Assembly: GCA_003141795.1 (NCBI GenBank)
Contig: PLNO01000154.1
Span: 1-8,765, forward strand
Direction of reading: 5' to 3'
Origin: Spirochaetaceae bacterium
GTDB taxonomy: Bacteria > Spirochaetota > Spirochaetia > SZUA-6 > Fen-1364
DNA length: 8,765 bases
A program made the position numbers and the translations under genes. Position 1 is the first letter of the stretch. Every line of letters begins with the position of its first letter. The notes under the pieces are model-generated. The model was not told the origin of the DNA. It did no database searches and saw nothing but the letters and a program-made list of their open reading frames with translations. Shown one piece after another: positions 1 to 6,517 of the stretch.

Positions 1-1025
1 GTGAGCTTCTGCGCCTGGCTCCACGAGCCTCCCGACTTCGTGAAGACGTAGGTGGCTCCTTGCTCATTGTTCTTGCCGTACGCACCGACGACGAGCGTAG
101 CGCCATCGCTCGATGATGCCACGCTGGCGCCGAAGTAGTCATTCGCGGCGCCGTCGGAGGCAGTGAGCTTCTGCGCCTGGCTCCACGTCGTCCCTGAGCA
201 GGTAAACACGTACGCCGCACCCTGCGAGGAAACTCCGCTCACCGTACTCACGCGTGCGCCGACAACGAGGGTGCTGCCATTGGACGCGAGCGCAGCGCTG
301 GATCCGAACTGATCGCTGGCGGCGCCGTCGGATGCGGTGAGCTCCGTGAGCTGGGCCCACGAGCTCCCTGACTTGATGAATACGTAGACCGCGCCGCGCG
401 CTGCATTGCCGCTGACTGTCTTGCCGGGCGCCCCGACGGCGAGCGTGGCACCATCGCTCGATGATGCCACGCTGGTGCCGAAGTAGTCATTCGCCGACCC
501 ATCGGAGGCAGTCAGCTTCTGCGCCTGGTTCCAGGTACTTCCCGATCTCGTGAATACATAGGCGGCTCCGCGATAGGAGAGATTCTGACACGCGCCGACG
601 ACGACCGTGCCGCCATCAGAGGTCGTGGCGACGGACAAGCCGAAGCAGTCGCTCGCGGCGCCATCGGAGGCGGTGAGCTTCTGCATCTGGGTCCACGAGT
701 TGCCGGACCTGACGAACACGTACGCGGCGCCGCGCATCGTGTTGCCACTCACGGTCTTGCTGTAGGCGCCTGCCACGACCACGTTGCCGTCGCCCGAGCA
801 CGCCACGCTCCAGCCAAAGAGATCGCCCGCTGCCCCATCCGATGCGACGAGCCGCTGGGCTTGCACCCAGTCGCTCCCTGACTTCGTGTACACGTACGCC
901 GCGCCCTGACCTCCGTAGCTAATCGTCTTGGCATACGCCCCGACGACGAGGACTGTGCCGTCTGCCGAGGTTGCCACACCCGAGCCGAACAGGTCGCTTG
1001 CCGCGGCGTCGGCGGATGCCAGCCG
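1..1025 (-). repeat. Tandem FG-GAP blade repeats (six complete units, seventh begins)
   Basis: Units begin at residues 314, 371, 429, 483, 541, 599 and 653 of the lipoprotein, giving lengths of 57, 58, 54, 58, 58 and 54 residues (162-174 bp). Each unit has the order [KRE]-L-x-A-S-D-G-x-A-x-D-x-F-G, then S-x-D-G-x-x-x-V-V-G-A, then G-A-x-Y-V-[FY], then S-G-x-x-W-x-Q. This is the FG-GAP (integrin-alpha-like) beta-propeller blade pattern. Units four and six are also close at the DNA level: 103-146 and 451-494 match at 43 of 44 positions. Such propellers often have seven blades, so the protein may end soon after the window edge. Confidence 0.9.
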
Positions 1026-1964
1026 GGAGACGTGCCACTGCGCCCAGAGGGTTATGTCGGAGGTCCCCATTGTGAATGTCTGTCCCTCGGTGTATGCGAC
1101 ACCGCTGCCATCGGAGCTGGTGTTCCATCCGGCAAAGCCGTAGAGGGACTTCGCGAGGGTACCCGTGTTGCCCCGGACCGTCACGGACTGGTTCTGGATA
1201 TATGCTGTGTTGTCCAGCGGCACGTTTCCGCTGGAGGCGCCGTTCGGCTTGTACGTGACGGCATAGGTCCGCACATAGCTCGCGGTGGCGATTGTCGAGT
1301 TCTTCATCCCTGACTTGTACGCTATGGCCTTCAACGTCGTGCTCACACTGATCGCGACCGGCGTCGCGTACAACGTCCCGTTCGTTTCCGACGGGATGGA
1401 CCCGTCCGATGTGTACCGGATGGCCGCATCCGCTGTCGACGAAGAGATCGTCACGTTCTGGGCGCTGCTATAGGTTCCCTCACCCGGGGCGAACTGGGGG
1501 GTGGAGACCTGCGTGTAGTCGATCGTGATGGTTGCATCCGCTACCGACGAACTGTACATTCCCGCTTTCGCGCCGATTGCGCGTATCGTTTTCACCGTCC
1601 CACCACCGGCGACCGCGATGGGGCCGTTGTATGTCGCGCTCTCTTCGTTCGGAGTCGAGCCATCGGTCGTATAGTGGATTGTCGCCCCCGACGTGCTGCA
1701 GGAGATCACGACGTTTTGGTCACTCGAGTACGATCCCGTTGTCGGGTCGATCGCGGGAGTGGCAACCGTGCCGCTTTTCTGGTCCGCCCTCTCTGTGATG
1801 AGGGTGTCCAGCAACAATGTCGGTGAGCACGCGGCAAGGCAGGCAAGGAGCGTGACAGCCATGGCGACGACCAGCGGGGCAGAAATCCTCCGCACCCGGG
1901 TCGGAGCAGTCCTCGCCTCACAATCGACTGGCGCACTTTTATCGATGGCGTTCCTATTCTTCAT
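1..1964 (-). CDS. Surface lipoprotein with FG-GAP beta-propeller blades, 3' end beyond window
   Basis: The reading frame is open from an ATG at 1964 to the left edge: 654 codons with no stop, so the C terminus is missing. A hydrophobic stretch at residues 29-45 ends in the lipobox L-A-A-C (Cys46), so the protein is predicted to be an exported lipoprotein. The n-region before it is unusually long, about 28 residues and Arg-rich. Domains in order: two repeats resembling the chitobiase/beta-hexosaminidase C-terminal domain (about 66-147 and 150-231, each with an I-x-Y-T-[TS]-D-G-S-x-P core); one Listeria-Bacteroides (Flg_new-type) repeat (about 234-311, containing Y-G-F-A-G-W-N and ending L-W-A-Q-W); then from residue 314 six complete FG-GAP blades and the first residues of a seventh. 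These modules are typical of extracellular binding proteins; no catalytic domain is visible. The start is supported by AGAGGA 4 nt upstream. The gene starts 13 bp after the FecR/TPR gene and is probably the last visible member of that operon. An adhesin or carbohydrate-binding role is inference. Confidence 0.87.
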   Translation of the reverse strand, partial: MKNRNAIDKSAPVDCEARTAPTRVRRISAPLVVAMAVTLLACLAACSPTLLLDTLITERADQKSGTVATPAIDPTTGSYSSDQNVVISCSTSGATIHYTTDGSTPNEESATYNGPIAVAGGGTVKTIRAIGAKAGMYSSSVADATITIDYTQVSTPQFAPGEGTYSSAQNVTISSSTADAAIRYTSDGSIPSETNGTLYATPVAISVSTTLKAIAYKSGMKNSTIATASYVRTYAVTYKPNGASSGNVPLDNTAYIQNQSVTVRGNTGTLAKSLYGFAGWNTSSDGSGVAYTEGQTFTMGTSDITLWAQWHVSRLASADAAASDLFGSGVATSADGTVLVVGAYAKTISYGGQGAAYVYTKSGSDWVQAQRLVASDGAAGDLFGWSVACSGDGNVVVAGAYSKTVSGNTMRGAAYVFVRSGNSWTQMQKLTASDGAASDCFGLSVATTSDGGTVVVGACQNLSYRGAAYVFTRSGSTWNQAQKLTASDGSANDYFGTSVASSSDGATLAVGAPGKTVSGNAARGAVYVFIKSGSSWAQLTELTASDGAASDQFGSSAALASNGSTLVVGARVSTVSGVSSQGAAYVFTCSGTTWSQAQKLTASDGAANDYFGASVASSSDGATLVVGAYGKNNEQGATYVFTKSGGSWSQAQKL

Positions 1965-1968
1965 GTTT

Positions 1969-1974
1969 TCCTCT
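1969..1974 (-). promoter_or_regulatory. Ribosome binding site of the propeller lipoprotein gene
   Basis: On the minus strand AGAGGA lies 4 nt before the ATG at 1964. It falls in the 13-bp gap after the FecR/TPR stop codon. It fixes the start that gives the long n-region before the lipobox, since the next in-frame Met (residue 35) lies inside the hydrophobic segment. Confidence 0.6.
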
Positions 1975-1977
1975 GCC

Positions 1978-2868
1978 TTAAAGTCCACCGAGCATTTCCT
2001 TGGCCACATCGGCGATGTTGGTGCCCGCCGCAATTCGTACTACCCGGGCAAGGTTCTCCCTTTCGTCTGCCACGTCACCGACGCCCTGGTAGCTCAAGGC
2101 CAGAAGGAAATGGTAGAGGGGGGCGCGCTGGGCATCCTGCGGCAGCTCTCCGCCCTGCTCGGTGAGCAAGGAGATTGCCTGTTGAAACGCGGACGTGTCG
2201 ATGAGAATCCTGGCCTTGAGGAGCACGTAATCCGCTGCCCACGGCTCTCCACCGGAGCACGTCACCTTTGAAATCTGCTGGAAGGAGCTCCTCACGTCGC
2301 CGCGCAGCGAATGGGCGGAGGCGAGGTAGTAGCGCACCTCAGGACGCTCCTGATCACTTGCCGCTTCGAGGGCCTCCTGGAGCTCCTGGATCGCCTCGGG
2401 ATATTTCTCCAGTCTGATGAGGTCTTTGCCGCTCTGCAGATACGCCTCGGAGTCGCTAGTGACCCAGCCTGTCTGGGTGTCCTTGCTCTGGTTTGCACCG
2501 CGCGCACCGAGCGCGGCGTTTTGTGCTTTCAAGGGACCACTCACCAGCTTCGAGAACAGAGTCGATATCGCATGAGCGGCTCCCGTCGCCCCGATGCTCT
2601 TCGACGCGGACAGGAGAGCCTGGACGGAGTACGCCCCTGGCTGTGAACAGACGATGGTAAGCCCCTGGCCCGCTAGCTCCACGTAGCTCGCGTCCGCTAC
2701 CCGTAGCGTTCCTTCGCGAGGGACGGAATCACCGATGGAAAGCGTGGACAGACCGGAAGCTGTCTGGAGTTGCACATGACCGTCCACGTAGGAGACGGTG
2801 AGGGTCTGGGCGTCCAGGCCCGAGACCGAAAGCAGGGCAAGAAGCATGAGTGCATACCGAGATTTCAC
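1978..2868 (-). CDS. Secreted FecR-like / TPR protein
   Basis: A 296-residue protein with a cleavable-looking signal peptide (about 1-20, hydrophobic core L-M-L-L-A-L-L). Residues 23-83 resemble the FecR-type beta domain: a V-x-Y-V-D-G-x-V motif followed by G-D-x-V-P-x-x-G-T-L-R-V-x-D-x-S-x-V-E-L. About 140-290 is helical, with TPR-like pairs (A-Y-L-Q-S-G-K-D-L-I-R-L-E-K-Y-P-E-A-I is the clearest). This FecR domain is not joined to a membrane anchor or sigma-factor partner, so it is probably a structural or peptidoglycan-proximal module and not an anti-sigma factor. The gene starts with GTG, overlapping the upstream stop as GTGA, with GGGAGGA just ahead, so it is probably translationally coupled. 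Together with its neighbours it is best read as a periplasmic scaffold in an envelope operon. The precise function is unknown. Confidence 0.85.
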   Translation of the reverse strand: MKSRYALMLLALLSVSGLDAQTLTVSYVDGHVQLQTASGLSTLSIGDSVPREGTLRVADASYVELAGQGLTIVCSQPGAYSVQALLSASKSIGATGAAHAISTLFSKLVSGPLKAQNAALGARGANQSKDTQTGWVTSDSEAYLQSGKDLIRLEKYPEAIQELQEALEAASDQERPEVRYYLASAHSLRGDVRSSFQQISKVTCSGGEPWAADYVLLKARILIDTSAFQQAISLLTEQGGELPQDAQRAPLYHFLLALSYQGVGDVADERENLARVVRIAAGTNIADVAKEMLGGL

Positions 2869-4946
2869 TGATCCTCCCAGACGACATTCCTTCGTTCAGT
2901 CGCGATATCCGAGGCTCTCCCTCCCGCGGCAGAGCCCTCGCCGAGTGAGGCAAACTCTCCGGCCAGCTCGGGATCGAGCGTCTTCAGCTGGTCATATTTC
3001 TGCCGCATGTCGTCGAACATCGACAGCTGCTGGTCGGCTTTTGCGATGGCAAGGAGAACGCGGGGGTTCTTGCCGTCGATGCCAAGAGCTTGCTGGTAGT
3101 ACTTCAGGGCATTTTTCCACTGGTCCTGAATGAAGTAGAGGTTCCCCAGGTTCAGGATGGCGGGAAGAAAGGGCTCCTGTTCGAGTGCGCGTCTGAACTC
3201 GACTTCCGCCTTTTCCATCTGACCATACTTGGCGTACAGGACGCCGAGCTTGTTCGTCGCCGCAACGCTACCGGTGGCCTGGATCTCCGCCTGAAGCTTC
3301 TGAATCTGCGGATACGTCGAGCTGTCGACGTACCGATTGGATTCCGCGCAGTAGGAGGCGAGAACCTGATCCATGGGAGGCGTGGCGACCTGGCCCGCCA
3401 CCCCGGGAATGCCCACGGGTTGATAGACTTTCCAGGCGTCCTGGACAGGGTAGAATCCGGCCTGGCCGGTGGGGTTGCTCTCGTTCCACTCTTTTGCCCC
3501 CAGCTCCCAGGCTTTCAGGAAACCCTTGTGGCGCATGGTGACCTCTACCGGAATCCACACCTTTCCCTGGTAGGCGATGTATTCGCTTTCCGGGATCAGA
3601 GCGGAGGAGGCCTGCTCCGGGGTGAGCTTGGTGGTGAATGCGACAAAGATATGGCCGGGGACGGTGATGAATGCCGTGTCGATGCCCACGGCCTGCAGGA
3701 GCGCGCTGTACAGGATCGAGATGTCGCTGCAGTCGCCCGACTTGAACTCGAAGGTCTCCCGCGGAAACTGCAGGAAATCAACCACACCCTTCTGCTTGGA
3801 CGCCTGCGTATAGGGCGTCGTGGGATTGGGGACGTAGTTCAACCCGTACAGGTCCAGGGCTTCATGGAGGGCGATTGCCGCCTGGAGGTTCTGGTTGATG
3901 GAGCGGGTTTCACTGTTCTGGATGCTGCTCGTGACGCTGCGGGAGAAGCCCAGAACCTGGGGATCCTTTGCCGTTACATAGGCTGCTGCCTTGCGGTTGT
4001 CGTCCCAGGTCATGGCGTTACGCCCGAAGAAGCTGACCGTGACGACCCTCTTCTCCTCGTGGTGCTCTCCGTTGGCATCGTAGGTGATCACCAGCTGCGC
4101 CGCGGATTTCGTCCCCTCCGTCACCGTGAGGATGGTGTCGGTGAGAAGCGCGTAGATGTCCATCTGCGCCGTGTCGCCGGGGGGGATCGTCCCGGGAAGG
4201 GTCACTTCCTTCGGCTCGTCCATGTATTGCTTGATGTTGAATTGCACGCGGACATTGGAGACGACCGCCGTGGTGCGGTTTTCGATCTCCAGCTTCCCGA
4301 TGGGATGATCGTCGTAGTACTTGAAAAAAACCGGAAACGCATCGGTGAAGGTGGAGTGAAACTCCAGGTCCGTCCCGGCCGTGGATCCGCTTCCCAGGGT
4401 AATGTTCGTGCCGATGCTCACGTTGAGCCCCTGGCACAGGCCGGCGTGGTACTGGTATTCCGCTCCCGCCCCGAGACTTATCACGGGGCCGAGTGCACAC
4501 CGAATGCCTGCCCCAGCCGCGATGAACGGATTCGTCGAATACACCGAGGTATCGTCGTTGTAGGTGGCATACCAGTAGCCCACCTTTCCGTACGCAAAAA
4601 AGGAGAAGATCGGTGCGACCGGGAAGCTCACCCCGCCCCCGACATTGGCGGTGGCGAGTGAAACGGTATGAACAACTGAAGTGGGGGAGTACGCGTAGTC
4701 GAGCCCCCCCTGGACAAAGAATATCGAATCAGGAAATTGATAGGAGAGGTCCAACCCCATGCCGCCGCCGACCGTGAAGTAGTCGGCGCTGTCGAGGATT
4801 GGGATAGCGAGAGACGGTGAAACCCCGAGAGAAAAGGGCAAAGGCGGTGATGCGAGCTCCTGCGTGGCCGCTTCCGAGATGCCAAGTATAAAGAGGAAGA
4901 ACACCGCGGCGAGCGACTTTTTGAATTGAACATGTTTACTTGTCAC
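2865..4946 (-). CDS. Secreted beta-barrel / transglutaminase-like / TPR protein
   Basis: A 693-residue protein with a signal peptide (about 8-27). Residues 35-190 show alternating Gly/aromatic strands like a small outer-membrane beta-barrel (examples F-F-A-Y-G-K-V-G-Y-W-Y and G-A-G-A-E-Y-Q-Y). Residues 215-305 look like a CARDB/Ig-like domain (G-K-L-E-I-E-N-R-T, later P-P-G-D-T-A). Residues 345-475 are transglutaminase-like: putative nucleophile Cys406 in G-D-C-S-D and His432 in P-G-H-I-F-V. The third acid appears to be Glu468 in W-I-P-V-E-V-T where Asp is usual. Residues 560-660 hold about three TPRs (A-x-x-N-L-G-N-L-Y is clear). The start is a GTG at 4946, supported by GGGAGAGG 7 nt upstream. 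The domain order suggests an envelope protein that cleaves, cross-links or binds a periplasmic or surface polypeptide. It is first in a three-gene operon. The barrel assignment is from pattern only; it could be an OmpA-like soluble domain. Confidence 0.85.
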   Translation of the reverse strand: MTSKHVQFKKSLAAVFFLFILGISEAATQELASPPLPFSLGVSPSLAIPILDSADYFTVGGGMGLDLSYQFPDSIFFVQGGLDYAYSPTSVVHTVSLATANVGGGVSFPVAPIFSFFAYGKVGYWYATYNDDTSVYSTNPFIAAGAGIRCALGPVISLGAGAEYQYHAGLCQGLNVSIGTNITLGSGSTAGTDLEFHSTFTDAFPVFFKYYDDHPIGKLEIENRTTAVVSNVRVQFNIKQYMDEPKEVTLPGTIPPGDTAQMDIYALLTDTILTVTEGTKSAAQLVITYDANGEHHEEKRVVTVSFFGRNAMTWDDNRKAAAYVTAKDPQVLGFSRSVTSSIQNSETRSINQNLQAAIALHEALDLYGLNYVPNPTTPYTQASKQKGVVDFLQFPRETFEFKSGDCSDISILYSALLQAVGIDTAFITVPGHIFVAFTTKLTPEQASSALIPESEYIAYQGKVWIPVEVTMRHKGFLKAWELGAKEWNESNPTGQAGFYPVQDAWKVYQPVGIPGVAGQVATPPMDQVLASYCAESNRYVDSSTYPQIQKLQAEIQATGSVAATNKLGVLYAKYGQMEKAEVEFRRALEQEPFLPAILNLGNLYFIQDQWKNALKYYQQALGIDGKNPRVLLAIAKADQQLSMFDDMRQKYDQLKTLDPELAGEFASLGEGSAAGGRASDIATERRNVVWEDQ

Positions 4947-5103
4947 ATTCTTGCCTCTCCCTCAAACGGGACGTGGACTCTCGTGGGCCAGTTGCTGGTC
5001 TCCGCGACGCCGACGCGTGTCACAAAAGGACTTCGTCAGCTACGGAGCTGTTTGAGAGGAATCGTAGCGCATGCGAGCCGGCAAGTCGTCCCGTTTCGCG
5101 AAT
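4947..5103. other. Intergenic leader of the envelope operon
   Basis: 157 bp lie between the AraC-domain stop and the envelope operon. No convincing -35/-10 pair was found and there is no T-run terminator. It holds a 10-bp inverted repeat (arms 4964-4973 and 5087-5096, AAACGGGACG and its complement) and a short hairpin (stem CAGCT/AGCTG, loop ACGG, 5037-5050). This is the likeliest place for the operon's promoter and operators, but that is inference from position. Confidence 0.4.
4954..4961 (-). promoter_or_regulatory. Ribosome binding site deciding a GTG start
   Basis: On the minus strand GGGAGAGG lies 7 nt before the GTG at 4946. No ATG in frame downstream preserves the signal peptide, so this site supports GTG as the start of the transglutaminase-like gene. 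Confidence 0.6.
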
Positions 5104-5502
5104 TCAGGACGTTCGGGAGGAGTTTTTCCGGAAGTCGGTGGGAGACTGGGCCGAATGCTTGAGGAAGGCTGAATTGAAGGCGGATTTCGAGTTGAAACCA
5201 ACGGCGAAGGCGATATCCAGTATCGACATCTCGGGCCTCTCGGCCAACAGGCGTTTGGCTTCCTCCAGTCGTTGTTGATTGACATAGCCTCGGAAGTTCG
5301 TTCCCAGGCCGTCATTCAGGATCTGAGAGAGGTGATAGTAATGAATCCCCAGCCGCTCGCTCAGCGACTGCAGGGTGATATTCGGGTCGCGGAAACCCTT
5401 GTCGCTCTCCATCATCTCCTCGAGACGAGCGATGATCCGCGAAACGTCGGCGTCGCGCGGGGTATCGGCTGACCGCACGCGGCCCGTGCGTCGACGGATC
5501 AC
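5104..5502 (-). CDS. AraC-family DNA-binding domain (3' half of amber-split regulator)
   Basis: If translated on its own it starts at a GTG at 5502 and gives 132 residues. The only recognisable domain is an AraC/XylS DNA-binding region at about 20-127 with both helix-turn-helices: L-Q-S-L-S-E-R-L-G-I-H-Y-Y-H-L-S-Q-I-L-N, then I-L-D-I-A-F-A-V-G-F-N-S-K-S-A-F-N-S-A-F. The F-N-S-K-S-x-F-N form of the second helix is typical of membrane-bound AraC regulators. There is no good ribosome binding site before this GTG, and the frame is the same as the seven-TM protein just upstream, separated only by TAG at 5512 and three codons. It is therefore most likely the C-terminal half of one regulator. It lies directly upstream of the envelope operon, a plausible target. 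Confidence 0.75.
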   Translation of the reverse strand: MIRRRTGRVRSADTPRDADVSRIIARLEEMMESDKGFRDPNITLQSLSERLGIHYYHLSQILNDGLGTNFRGYVNQQRLEEAKRLLAERPEMSILDIAFAVGFNSKSAFNSAFLKHSAQSPTDFRKNSSRTS

Positions 5503-5511
5503 TCGCTGAGA

Positions 5512-5514
5512 CTA
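5512..5514 (-). other. In-frame amber codon splitting a 7TM-AraC regulator
   Basis: The codon is TAG on the minus strand, preceded by GAG (Glu228) and followed by TCT CAG CGA GTG. No other stop interrupts the frame from 6198 to 5104. A single base change from TAC or TAT (Tyr) would restore a continuous protein. It could be a real nonsense mutation, a sequencing error, or a readthrough site. Confidence 0.85.
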
Positions 5515-6198
5515 CTCGGGATACCGGTAGCTGAGAAAGAAGAAATAGGTGCTGTTCACGCCGTTGATCAGGGTCGCCAGGGCCAGGAGGCTGTCGCTGC
5601 CGAGGGCATGGCCCGCGAAGTAAACGACGAAGGTCGACAATCCAATGACGAAATAGGCGAGGACTCCTCGAAAAGCCCTTCGAAACTCCGCGTCCCCCTT
5701 CCGGTAGAGACTAATGACGATACCCGTGGAGGCTGCGACGAAGAGGAAGAAATATCCGTCGCCGACGGTGTTGAGCACATCGACGCCACGAACCGCCTGA
5801 TAGTCAGGGTCCGGACCCGTCAAGGCCGGGGGGAAGACAGCGAGATACGGCCGGGCCACGATGAGGTACACCAGGACCGCCAGAGCGGGGAGGAAAGAAA
5901 GGAGGCGGAGGGTCAGTCTCCGGCCGCTCGGCCCCCCGGCCAGGCCTCGCGTGTAGTGATACATGAAGGGACCGACGAGGAAGGTCACGAACACGTCGCT
6001 GTACAGGAGCCACGGCGCCCACGCGAATCGGGTTGCCCGATAGAGACCGAAGTACAGCCAGACGTATCCGAAGCCGAGGAACAGCAGGCCGAGCCAGTAG
6101 TTGACGGCCACCTTCTTGCGCGCGGTGAGCTGCAGAGCGGCGAAGACGACCATGGCCAGGCCGATGGCGATGAAGACACAGGTGACAAGGCTTGTCAT
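5512..6198 (-). CDS. Seven-TM sensor domain (5' half of amber-split AraC regulator)
   Basis: A 228-residue membrane protein with about seven predicted helices: 3-25, 32-53, 60-84, 96-116, 143-166, 175-198 and 201-224. A G-P-F-M-Y-H-Y motif lies at the end of the third. The segment S-Y-R-Y-P-E at the very end is where, in 7TM-AraC regulators, the chain passes into a linker and the HTH domain. Here a TAG stops it. Read through the TAG, the whole frame 5104-6198 is 364 codons, a normal length for such regulators. The ATG at 6198 overlaps the upstream stop as ATGA, so translation is probably coupled to the DUF3820 gene. The ligand is unknown. If the halves are separate proteins, the membrane half could not carry DNA binding. 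Confidence 0.8.
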   Translation of the reverse strand: MTSLVTCVFIAIGLAMVVFAALQLTARKKVAVNYWLGLLFLGFGYVWLYFGLYRATRFAWAPWLLYSDVFVTFLVGPFMYHYTRGLAGGPSGRRLTLRLLSFLPALAVLVYLIVARPYLAVFPPALTGPDPDYQAVRGVDVLNTVGDGYFFLFVAASTGIVISLYRKGDAEFRRAFRGVLAYFVIGLSTFVVYFAGHALGSDSLLALATLINGVNSTYFFFLSYRYPE

Positions 6199-6434
6199 GG
6201 CCGATGTTTTTTCACGAGCGGCCTCAGGAGGCTCTCGAGGCCGTTCTCCTTGACGGATTGGATCGAGGCAAGAAGCTCCCCGAGCTCCCCTTTGGGAAAA
6301 CCCGCATGAGAAAACCAGATGACGTAGGGCTCGGGCAGGTCGAGGAGAAGGCGCCCCGCGTACTTCCCGAAGGGCATCGTGGCGTTGGCGAGCTTGATGA
6401 GGTATGCGGGATCGAAGAAGGGTGTCTCTGACAT
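6195..6434 (-). CDS. Small DUF3820-family protein
   Basis: A 79-residue protein from the ATG at 6434; an in-frame ATG at 6461 would add nine residues. It matches the DUF3820 pattern closely: M-P-F-G-K-Y-A-G-R-L-L-L-D-L-P-E-P-Y-V-I, then H-A-G-F-P-K-G-E-L-G-E-L-L, then K-x-N-G-L-E-x-L-L-R-P-L. The family is small and cytosolic, and its biochemical role is not settled; a Pseudomonas member was named a quorum-sensing-regulated virulence factor. Neither start has a clear ribosome binding site. The later one is preferred because it gives the usual family length and the 6461 ATG lies inside a palindrome and upstream of a possible -10 box. The stop overlaps the next start as ATGA, so it is probably co-translated with the 7TM-AraC regulator. 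Confidence 0.85.
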   Translation of the reverse strand: MSETPFFDPAYLIKLANATMPFGKYAGRLLLDLPEPYVIWFSHAGFPKGELGELLASIQSVKENGLESLLRPLVKKHRP

Positions 6435-6449
6435 CGTGTTGTTCGACCG

Positions 6450-6470
6450 AGTATAGAGCATATCATATGC
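6450..6470 (-). promoter_or_regulatory. Possible -10 box with adjacent 13-bp palindrome
   Basis: On the minus strand GCATATGATATGC (6458-6470, a perfect 6-bp inverted repeat around one base) is followed by TATACT (6450-6455), a good -10 match. No matching -35 is present at the right distance, which would suit an activator-dependent promoter. A start here would leave only about 9 nt before the ATG at 6434. Prediction by eye. Confidence 0.35.
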
Positions 6471-6497
6471 CGGGGAGGGCGCGAATCCCGCCCGGCA
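6468..6497 (-). terminator. Possible hairpin terminator after the SorC regulator
   Basis: Arms TGCCGGG (6491-6497, minus strand) and CCCGGCA (6468-6474) pair perfectly over 7 bp. Inside them GGG and CCC can pair around the loop ATTCGCG. It lies 20 bp after the SorC stop. No T-run follows, so it may be a Rho-assisted or attenuating hairpin and not a classic intrinsic terminator. Confidence 0.4.
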
Positions 6498-6517
6498 CCC
6501 GGCGGAGAGCAGACGGC

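Noticed and set aside
1..1025. Regularly spaced repeats considered as a CRISPR array or non-coding satellite
   Set aside because: The period is 162-174 bp, there are no short constant repeats with unique spacers, and all units translate in one frame as FG-GAP blades.
1693..2271. A 192-codon plus-strand frame spanning two genes
   Set aside because: It crosses the junction of the lipoprotein and FecR/TPR genes on the opposite strand and resembles no family.
3090..4661. A 523-codon open frame on the plus strand
   Set aside because: It lies wholly opposite the 693-aa secreted protein, has no recognisable domain, and its composition is that of an antisense frame in GC-rich DNA.
5037..5050. Short hairpin CAGCT-ACGG-AGCTG considered as a terminator
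   Set aside because: The stem is only 5 bp and has no T-run on either side.
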